DNA from: Chitinophagaceae bacterium UBA2793
GTDB lineage: Bacteria > Bacteroidota > Bacteroidia > Chitinophagales > Chitinophagaceae
Direction: 5' to 3'
Assembly (NCBI GenBank): GCA_002352045.1
Contig: DEHT01000065.1
Location: forward strand, 20,925 to 41,642
Length of the DNA: 20,718 nt
The translations under genes and the position numbers were made by a program. The stretch's first letter is position 1, and each line of letters opens with the position of its first letter. This document shows positions 1 through 6,141 of the stretch, one piece after another. The notes below the pieces were generated by a model. The model did no database searches. It was not told the origin of the DNA and saw nothing but the letters and a program-made list of their open reading frames with translations.

Positions 1-1187
1 AGCAATGAATCGCCCCTGGGTTTGCTGCCCATCAATTGAAGCATACGGTTAAAACTATGTTTGTAGCTGGAAGTATATAAATCACTTTCGCCCATTATCA
101 TCATATAATACAACTCAACCGGCGAAAGGGGTTGAATGGCTTTCATTCTAACATTCAAATTATTTACATCGTGCAGTTCATTTATGTGTTTAATAAAATG
201 CTGCATGGCTTTACCTTTTAAAGTTTCCCTTAAACCATTGGGCCCAAACATTGCAATGGGCGTATCTCTTGCCGGTGGAGCCATTCGTTTGTAATATTCA
301 ATTTCGGTATTGACCAATAGTTTATAGTACCCCAGGCTATCGTAGCTTACGCCATCGCCTACCAATGGCTTAATTGTCTCAATTGTTTTTTTACCCCTAA
401 GTAAATCATCTAAAAAGGGAAAATAAAAAAGTGCATTGGGTGTTTGGCTCAGTTGTGCAACTGTTTTAACCATAAAGTTGCCATTGCGATGTATTAATTT
501 CCCTTCGGGAGAATGTGTTGATTGAGAGTAACTATAAAGCTGTACCGGGTTATTTAATGCTGCAACCACTACGAGGCTATCGGCAAAGCTTGCATCTATA
601 TAAGGCCTAATGGTTTTTAAAATATTTTCGGGATGCAACACACTATATTTCAAATACACAATTTCATCGGCTCTTTTATAATCGGCATGTTGTTCAAAAA
701 TAGAAGTAACAATTTTTGCGGTTTCATAGTTGGCAGCTTCTATAAAAGGTAAAATTGAATTTCCCTGCGATGCATTTTGTATTACCTGCTCAAAAACATT
801 TAATAAACCCGGAAACTCAATTGGCTTTATTGCTTTTACACGCCATTCTTTATAAAATGTTTGCAACAAATCTTCAATATATCTCAGGTAGCGTACTTTA
901 TCATTATTGCTAACAATGGATTCATTGGCTTCAATCCAATTTTGCAAATCATCTACCCTTCTATACAAGGCATCGGAAATATGCAAATTAAAATCTTCGT
1001 TTTTTGTAGCATTCCACATTTTGTCATGCTTGCCATCAAGCTTATCAATGGTTTCTTGTTCATTATCTATTTTATCATGGAAACCAATACGAGAATACGG
1101 GATAGGCGTTTTAAGGGTGTCGGCATTATTTGCCATTGACCCAAAACCCGATACTATAAAGAAAGAAAGTAAAATTAGTTGTTTCAT
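1..1187 (-). CDS. Unknown exported protein, 5' portion (3' end cut by window edge)
   Basis: On the minus strand an open frame begins at ATG 1187-1185 and stays open to base 1, giving about 395 residues with no stop. The N-terminus (MKQLILLSFFIVSGFGSMAN) is a Lys followed by a hydrophobic stretch, a typical Sec signal peptide with likely cleavage near residues 17-20, so the protein should be exported. The mature part is mixed alpha-rich, charged and aromatic, with no membrane helix or catalytic motif that I recognise. I cannot assign a function; comparable uncharacterised exported proteins occur in Bacteroidota. It is divergent from the response regulator gene, separated by about 170 bp. A -7-like CATCTTTG lies just upstream on the minus strand (one mismatch to TAnnTTTG). 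The length, clean frame and signal peptide make it a real gene; the start is fairly secure. Confidence 0.85.
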   Translation of the reverse strand, partial: MKQLILLSFFIVSGFGSMANNADTLKTPIPYSRIGFHDKIDNEQETIDKLDGKHDKMWNATKNEDFNLHISDALYRRVDDLQNWIEANESIVSNNDKVRYLRYIEDLLQTFYKEWRVKAIKPIEFPGLLNVFEQVIQNASQGNSILPFIEAANYETAKIVTSIFEQHADYKRADEIVYLKYSVLHPENILKTIRPYIDASFADSLVVVAALNNPVQLYSYSQSTHSPEGKLIHRNGNFMVKTVAQLSQTPNALFYFPFLDDLLRGKKTIETIKPLVGDGVSYDSLGYYKLLVNTEIEYYKRMAPPARDTPIAMFGPNGLRETLKGKAMQHFIKHINELHDVNNLNVRMKAIQPLSPVELYYMMIMGESDLYTSSYKHSFNRMLQLMGSKPRGDSL

Positions 1188-1314
1188 AAAGCGCCATTTC
1201 TGTTGCAAAGATGCTGCAAAATAATGTTATGCATCTATTTATAAGATTACAATAATAAAGAATCGTACCAAAGGCGCTTAACAATTTAATAATATTATAA
1301 CTTGCCTTTAACGG

Positions 1315-1344
1315 TTGTAGGCTCAAATGGTTAAAGTAATTTTG
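1315..1344 (+). promoter_or_regulatory. Bacteroidota-type promoter of the response regulator gene
   Basis: TAATTTTG at 1337-1344 is a perfect match to the Bacteroidota -7 consensus TAnnTTTG. A TTG at 1315-1317 lies 19 bp upstream, the usual spacing for the -33 element. Transcription would begin around 1350, which puts the upstream ATG at 1327 outside the transcript and leaves ATG 1360 as the start. Not tested experimentally. Confidence 0.6.
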
Positions 1345-1359
1345 CAAAACTTAATTTGT

Positions 1360-2034
1360 ATGAGTAATAGCAGAAAGATATTAATTGCAGATGACGAGCC
1401 GGATATTCTGGAAATTCTTCAGTTCAATTTGCAAAAAGAGGGCTACGATGTTGTAACCGCTAAAAATGGCGACGAAGCTATTGAGCAGGCTAAAAAAACA
1501 AATCCCGATCTTATTATTTTAGATATAATGATGCCCGGCAAAACCGGCCTTGAAGCCTGCAACGTCTTACGCATGAACCCCTTGTTTGCCGGTACTTTAA
1601 TTGTGTTTTTAACCGCAATGAGTGATGAAAACACCGAAATTAAAGGACTTGAAACAGGTGCAGATGATTATATTACCAAACCCATAAGTCCTAAAGTTTT
1701 TTTAAGTAAGATAAACGCTCTGTTTCGCCGAATTAATAAAGAAGAAATAAGCACTATTAAACTGGGAGCAATGGAAATAGACCGGGAGCAATACCTGGTT
1801 AAAATAAATGGAGAAGATATTATTCTTGCAAGAAAAGAATTTGAATTGCTGGCACTGTTGGCATCAAAACCCGGCAAAGTATTTTTAAGAAACGAAATAC
1901 TCAATCAAATTTGGGGCACCGAAGTTATAGTTGGTGATAGAACCATTGATGTACACATACGCAAAATTCGTCAGAAACTTGGATTGGATTGTATTACCAC
2001 AGTAAAAGGGGTTGGGTATAAGTTTGAATTGTAG
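1360..2034 (+). CDS. OmpR/PhoB-family response regulator
   Basis: This 224-residue DNA-binding response regulator has a receiver domain at about 5-120 and a winged-helix domain at about 130-224. Visible receiver residues are the acidic pair D11-D12, phospho-acceptor D55 in LIILDIMMP, T85 in FLTAM and K107 in YITKP. The C-terminal domain has the OmpR/PhoB signature RTIDVHIRKIRQKLG around 194-208 and the terminal VKGVGYKFEL wing. The frame is open from ATG 1327, but a promoter ends at 1344 and MSNSRKILIADDEPD is a normal family N-terminus, so I start at 1360. It is followed 141 bp later by a histidine kinase on the same strand, its probable partner. PhoB-like architecture plus nearby phosphate genes make a phosphate-responsive role plausible, but the sequence alone does not separate PhoB from related OmpR-type regulators. 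Confidence 0.93.
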   Translation: MSNSRKILIADDEPDILEILQFNLQKEGYDVVTAKNGDEAIEQAKKTNPDLIILDIMMPGKTGLEACNVLRMNPLFAGTLIVFLTAMSDENTEIKGLETGADDYITKPISPKVFLSKINALFRRINKEEISTIKLGAMEIDREQYLVKINGEDIILARKEFELLALLASKPGKVFLRNEILNQIWGTEVIVGDRTIDVHIRKIRQKLGLDCITTVKGVGYKFEL

Positions 2035-2136
2035 ATTTTTTTTAGCAAATAGCTGTTAGCGGTGAATGGTTGCTGATGGTCATTAGCAAAACAGTTGCAC
2101 TAACACGCTACTATTTTTAATAGCTTTACAAGTTTC

Positions 2137-2155
2137 CAAAAGTCAAAAGTCAAAC
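2137..2155 (+). repeat. Short heptanucleotide tandem repeat in the regulator-kinase gap
   Basis: CAAAAGT occurs twice in tandem (2137-2150), followed by a partial third copy. It lies 21 bp before the kinase start in the 141-bp intergenic region. No terminator or TAnnTTTG promoter was seen in this gap, so the kinase is probably co-transcribed with the regulator. Confidence 0.5.
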
Positions 2156-2175
2156 GATAAACGGATTACGCTAAC

Positions 2176-3234
2176 ATGCTATCTACTAAAAATTTTTCTC
2201 CTCAACAGCTTGCTGCGCTCACCGCTTTGGCATTATCGGTTCCTATTGCATTGGGTATTTTTATTTTTAAACCCGTATGGTGGATTGCATTAGCTTCGTT
2301 AATAGTAATTTTTTTAGGAAGTTTTGGATTGATACTTTTTACCCTTCAAAAATTTATTTACCGAAAAATTAAACTCATTTACAAACTCATCTATCAAACC
2401 AAAGCAACCCGTAGAGAAGAGTTTTACCATAAAAACATTTTACCCCAAAAAAGTATTGACGAAGTAAGAGAAGATGTGGAAGCATGGGCAAAGCAAAAGA
2501 AAAACGAAATTGAAGTGCTTCAGCAAAATGAAGCTTTTAGAAAAGAATTTTTACAAAACCTTAGCCACGAATTAAAGACACCCATTTTTGCCATTCAGGG
2601 TTATGTAGATACATTGCTGGGTGGTGCTCTTCAAAACGAAGATGTTAATACAAAGTTTTTACAAAACAGCTCTCGAAACATAGACAGGCTGGTAAATTTA
2701 TTAGACGACCTTGATGAAATATCCAGGCTGGAAAGCGGCGAGCAAAAATTGAATACAAGTAATTTTATTATTCAGGATTTATTTAAAGAAGTGGCCGAAT
2801 CGCTTTTTATTAAGAAAGCAGAAAAGAATATTAAATGCAGCATAAAAAAAGGATGCGAATTTCCTATTGTAGTAAATGCTGATAAAGAAAAAATAAGACA
2901 GGTATTAATTAACCTGGTTGATAATGCTATTAAATATGGAAAAAAGAATGGCAGCATTGAAGCCAGTTTCTATAATGTGGATGGCAAAACGGTTTTAATA
3001 GAAATAAGTGATGATGGGTATGGCATTGCCGAAGAACATATACCCAGGGTTTTTGAAAGATTCTACAGAACCGACCTTGCCCGTAGCCGCAAAGAAGGCG
3101 GCAGTGGCCTTGGGCTTTCCATTTGTAAACACATTATAGAAGCCCATGGACACAGCATGCATGTTCGCAGCAAAATGGATGTGGGTACCAGCATTGGCTT
3201 TAGCCTGAATGCTAAAAAAGAAGGCTCCATATAG
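2176..3234 (+). CDS. PhoR-like sensor histidine kinase
   Basis: This 352-residue membrane sensor kinase probably phosphorylates the preceding response regulator. Two hydrophobic helices lie at about 11-31 and 35-57, separated by only a few residues (KPVW), so there is essentially no extracytoplasmic sensor domain. A charged linker (60-120) leads to the HisKA dimerisation helix with the phospho-accepting H131 in LSHELKTP. The ATP-binding domain has the N box (N246 and N250 in INLVDNAIKYG), G1 DDGYGI (279-284), F box VFERFYR (292-298) and G2 GGSGLGLSI (308-316). All catalytic motifs are intact. I see no PAS or HAMP domain. Absence of a periplasmic sensor is also a feature of PhoR, which takes its signal from transporter and PhoU partners; here that is inference. 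There is no Shine-Dalgarno sequence, as usual in this phylum. Confidence 0.93.
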   Translation: MLSTKNFSPQQLAALTALALSVPIALGIFIFKPVWWIALASLIVIFLGSFGLILFTLQKFIYRKIKLIYKLIYQTKATRREEFYHKNILPQKSIDEVREDVEAWAKQKKNEIEVLQQNEAFRKEFLQNLSHELKTPIFAIQGYVDTLLGGALQNEDVNTKFLQNSSRNIDRLVNLLDDLDEISRLESGEQKLNTSNFIIQDLFKEVAESLFIKKAEKNIKCSIKKGCEFPIVVNADKEKIRQVLINLVDNAIKYGKKNGSIEASFYNVDGKTVLIEISDDGYGIAEEHIPRVFERFYRTDLARSRKEGGSGLGLSICKHIIEAHGHSMHVRSKMDVGTSIGFSLNAKKEGSI

Positions 3235-3323
3235 TGCTGAAAATTATAAATTTTTGAGCGTTTACTATTTGCTAACATTCCCTTTACCTAAAAGCAATAC
3301 AATACAATCATATTTGTATTTCA

Positions 3324-4397
3324 ATGAAAATTTTATACGCACTTCAGGCAACCGGCAACGGCCATATTAGCCGTGCAAACGAAATACTTCCCATTTTAGA
3401 AACGATGGCTAATGTAGATGTGTTGCTAAGTGGCACACAGGCCAACGTAGGGCTTAACCATATTGTAAAATATCATAGAAAAGGGCTAAGCTTTGTTTTT
3501 GGTAAAAAGGGTGGTATAGATTATTGGGCCACCCTAAAGCTAATGAAGCGCAAACAGTTTATCAACGAAATGAATTCTATTCCTGTGGAAGATTATGATT
3601 TTGTAATAAACGATTTTGAACCTTTGAGCGCATGGGCATGCAACAAAAAAAATGTGCCCTGCCTTGCATTAAGTCATCAATTTGCAGTAATTGCAAAACA
3701 TGCGCCTCTTCCAAAAAAAATTGACCCGATAGCCTGGTTGCTGTTGAAGTACTATGCTCCATGCAGCACAGGAGTTGGTTTTCATTTTGAAAAATTTGAT
3801 GAAGTAATTTTTACTCCCGTTATACGTACTGAAATTAGAAATGCCTATGTAAGAAACCTGGGGCATTATACAGTTTATCTACCTGCCTATTCCGATAAAA
3901 AAATTATTAAAGTGCTGAGTAGTTTTAAAAATGTGCAATGGCAAATTTTTAGCAAACATGCAAAAAAGGCTTATTCAGAAAAAAACTGTTGGATAAGACC
4001 CATCAATAATCATGAGTTTATAAACAGTTTAAGTACCAGCCATGCTGTGCTATGCGGAGCAGGATTTGAAACACCTGCCGAAGCATTGTACCTGAAAAAG
4101 AAACTACTTGTAATACCAATGAAGGGGCAATACGAGCAACATTGCAATGCTGCCGCATTAAAAAAAATGGGTGTGCCCGTTTTAAAAAAACTATCTATAA
4201 AGCATCGAGATAAAATAAAAAACTGGATAGAAGATGAAACAATAATACCTGTAAACTTTCCCGACAGCACAAAAGAAGCGCTCAACAAAGTATTTGAACA
4301 GTTTTTTCTCATGCACAATAAAATCCATACCACTTCAAACAATCAAAACACTCTACCTGCTCTTTTTGTCAGGGAAGAGGTTGCAGAAATAGCGTAA
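3324..4397 (+). CDS. MJ1255/MurG-like glycosyltransferase family protein
   Basis: This 357-residue protein has the two-lobed GT-B pattern related to MurG and UDP-glycosyltransferases. The N-terminus, MKILYALQATGNGHISRA, carries a glycine-rich loop with GNGH at 11-14, where family members bind the acceptor or phosphate. The C-terminal lobe has CGAGFETPAEAL (244-255) and IPMKGQYEQHCNA (264-276), matching the nucleotide-sugar-binding region of MurG-type enzymes. No membrane segment is evident, so it is probably cytoplasmic or peripheral. It matches the TIGR00661-type family I recall, whose donor and acceptor are generally unknown. It starts 89 bp after the kinase and may be read through from it or use its own promoter (CATATTTG at 3309-3316, one mismatch to consensus). 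A clear terminator follows 33 bp after the stop. Substrate cannot be inferred from the context. Confidence 0.8.
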   Translation: MKILYALQATGNGHISRANEILPILETMANVDVLLSGTQANVGLNHIVKYHRKGLSFVFGKKGGIDYWATLKLMKRKQFINEMNSIPVEDYDFVINDFEPLSAWACNKKNVPCLALSHQFAVIAKHAPLPKKIDPIAWLLLKYYAPCSTGVGFHFEKFDEVIFTPVIRTEIRNAYVRNLGHYTVYLPAYSDKKIIKVLSSFKNVQWQIFSKHAKKAYSEKNCWIRPINNHEFINSLSTSHAVLCGAGFETPAEALYLKKKLLVIPMKGQYEQHCNAAALKKMGVPVLKKLSIKHRDKIKNWIEDETIIPVNFPDSTKEALNKVFEQFFLMHNKIHTTSNNQNTLPALFVREEVAEIA

Positions 4398-4430
4398 GTA
4401 TATCTTACAACTGTCTGCATTTGAAAATTC

Positions 4431-4460
4431 AGGGCCGCTTTTGCAGCCCTTTTTTATTTT
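4431..4460 (+). terminator. Rho-independent terminator of the glycosyltransferase gene
   Basis: Arms AGGGCcGC (4431-4438) and GCaGCCCT (4443-4450) pair with one C-A mismatch around a TTTT loop, followed by TTTTTTATTTT (4451 onward). It lies 33 bp after the stop codon. Confidence 0.85.
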
Positions 4461-4481
4461 ACTCACTCAAGTGTAATACAA

Positions 4482-4511
4482 TAAAAAGCCACCAATAAGA
4501 CTATTGGTGGC
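4482..4511 (-). terminator. Rho-independent terminator of the receptor-lipoprotein operon (minus strand)
   Basis: There is a perfect 10-bp stem, GCCACCAATA (4488-4497) with TATTGGTGGC (4502-4511), around a 4-nt loop. The A run at 4483-4487 becomes a U tract on the minus-strand transcript. It lies about 107 bp beyond the lipoprotein stop codon and faces the plus-strand terminator at 4431, so this is a convergent gene end insulated on both sides. Confidence 0.85.
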
Positions 4512-4618
4512 ATAAGCATGATTAAAACTTGCTATTTGCTTAGGGAAAAACTTACACTCTTTTATTGTATAAAAGCGAATCTAAAATCTGCAACCTGCCT
4601 TTGATACGCTTTAATATA

Positions 4619-6079
4619 TTAGTTAAACACAGTCCATCCTTTCCACCAGGTAGAATAAGCACCTGCAGGAGCAATACCACCACGGAAGCTTACCGTTTTA
4701 TCAAAAAAAGTATCTCCATTGAATTTGCTATCGGTAAAACCACCGCCATTCAAAATTTTAGCATTGCCGCTTGAACCTGCAAAAGGTGTTGGGTCAAAAG
4801 CCAGGTAGTTAAACGGCTGAATTAATTTTGCATCGGGTACACTGGTAAGTATATCGTTGTTGTAATATGCATTGGTAAACCATGCCTGCAATGTTGCAGT
4901 GTTGCTGATAGTAGCACCTGCTGTACCGGTAAATGTAATAGAATTGGTATTGCCTACCAGGGTTACATTACGCAAACGAAGGCTGCTATCTTCAATATTT
5001 AAAGCTGTAGATGAACCCAACTGCCCATCAATAATGATACCTGTTGGCCAGCCCATAAAAATGGAATTGAAAATAGAGGTAGCAGAATTTCTTCTTATCT
5101 GTACACCTGCAAGGTAATTGCTGTTACCTACATTACTTAAAGTGGCTCTTGGACCTATTGAAGTAATGTTGCTAAAAATAGGAGAAGTTTTTGGGTTTAC
5201 AGCTCCACCACTTGAGTTGTTGTCGCTTTCAAAAGATTCTGATTTTGAAATATCAGCAATTAAAGAATCTCTCAATATTAGGCCAAACTGCACTTTACCA
5301 TTATAACCATTGTCGGTATCAAAATCATCGTCCTGGGTTTTGTAGGCAATCAAATACTTTGCATTTACAGTACCGCCAAACCATTCAAAGGCATCGTCTT
5401 TTGCATAAGCAACCTGCACATGGTCTATCTGTGTTTTGTTGCCCACAGCAGCCAATGTTAAACTATTAATTTCCTTATCGGGTTGAAATGCATAACCTGC
5501 ATATTCAATGCGTACATAACTTAACACACCGGAGCTGTCGTCATTTACAGGAGTAGGTGCCACTGCATCACCTGATCCTGCAAGACCATCGCCATTTGCA
5601 TTATCCACACCTCCTTCTACCTGGTACAAACCATTGGTACCATTGTATGCAGTGTTAATAGCGGCTTTACCACAAATTACCAATCCACCCCAATCGCCGG
5701 ATTGTGGATTAGGCGAAGCCGAAGTAAATACCACCGGATCTGTGGGCGAGCCCTGTGCTACAATTTTTGAACCACGGGTAATAATCAATGCAGCCACATC
5801 GGCACCACTAAATGAACCTTTTACGGTTGTACCCGCTTCAATGGTCATAGTTTTGTTATTCACCATGTACACCAGGCCTTTTAAAATATAGGTATTGCCT
5901 TTACGCAAAGTTGTATCGGCATTAATACGGCCTTGTAATGTAATGGTTTGGCCGGTAGGATTACCTGTTCCGGGTTGTGTAATAATGATTACTTCTTTTT
6001 CGCCGTCGGTTTCTATTTTACGGCAACTGCTTATAGCCAATGCAGAAATAGCAGATAAAAATAAAATGTACTTTTTCAT
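4619..6079 (-). CDS. Beta-helix-like lipoprotein, candidate partner of the TonB-dependent receptor
   Basis: This 486-residue protein has a lipoprotein signal peptide (MKKYILFLSAISALAISSC, acylated Cys19), followed by RKIETDGE and a Pro/Gly/Thr linker to about residue 45. The rest is rich in beta-strand-like repeats such as TMTIEAGTTVKG, ALIITRGSKIVAQGSPTDPVVFTS and GDWGGLVICGKA, the pattern of a right-handed parallel beta-helix. An acidic stretch, QDDDFDTDNGYNG, occurs near the middle. No hydrolase motif is recognised. It starts 62 bp downstream of the TonB receptor on the same strand with no separate promoter seen, so the two are probably one operon, in the position a SusD-type lipoprotein often occupies. 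It is clearly not SusD: no TPR-like helical pattern. I infer a surface-exposed binding or accessory role in the same uptake process; the ligand is unknown, phosphate-related by context. Confidence 0.82.
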   Translation of the reverse strand: MKKYILFLSAISALAISSCRKIETDGEKEVIIITQPGTGNPTGQTITLQGRINADTTLRKGNTYILKGLVYMVNNKTMTIEAGTTVKGSFSGADVAALIITRGSKIVAQGSPTDPVVFTSASPNPQSGDWGGLVICGKAAINTAYNGTNGLYQVEGGVDNANGDGLAGSGDAVAPTPVNDDSSGVLSYVRIEYAGYAFQPDKEINSLTLAAVGNKTQIDHVQVAYAKDDAFEWFGGTVNAKYLIAYKTQDDDFDTDNGYNGKVQFGLILRDSLIADISKSESFESDNNSSGGAVNPKTSPIFSNITSIGPRATLSNVGNSNYLAGVQIRRNSATSIFNSIFMGWPTGIIIDGQLGSSTALNIEDSSLRLRNVTLVGNTNSITFTGTAGATISNTATLQAWFTNAYYNNDILTSVPDAKLIQPFNYLAFDPTPFAGSSGNAKILNGGGFTDSKFNGDTFFDKTVSFRGGIAPAGAYSTWWKGWTVFN

Positions 6080-6103
6080 TTTGTGATTTTTATTTAGTTG
6101 TTT

Positions 6104-6116
6104 GCTGTGGTACAGC
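6104..6116 (-). other. Small hairpin between the receptor and lipoprotein genes
   Basis: GCTGT (6104-6108) and ACAGC (6112-6116) form a 5-bp stem with a 3-nt loop in the 62-bp intercistronic gap. There is no U tract, so it is not a strong terminator; it could adjust the receptor-to-lipoprotein ratio. This is weak evidence. Confidence 0.25.
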
Positions 6117-6141
6117 GCTCCTGTTTGTTTTTAAAAATGTA

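Noticed and set aside
1201..1326. Search for a Pho-like 11-bp array before the response regulator (autoregulation)
   Set aside because: TGTTAT at 1225 and GATTAC at 1245 are 20 bp apart and not in 11-bp phase; no array is present.
1327..1359. Longer N-terminus for the response regulator from ATG 1327
   Set aside because: The TAnnTTTG element at 1337-1344 lies inside it, so the codon would be upstream of transcription; the added residues are not part of the receiver domain.
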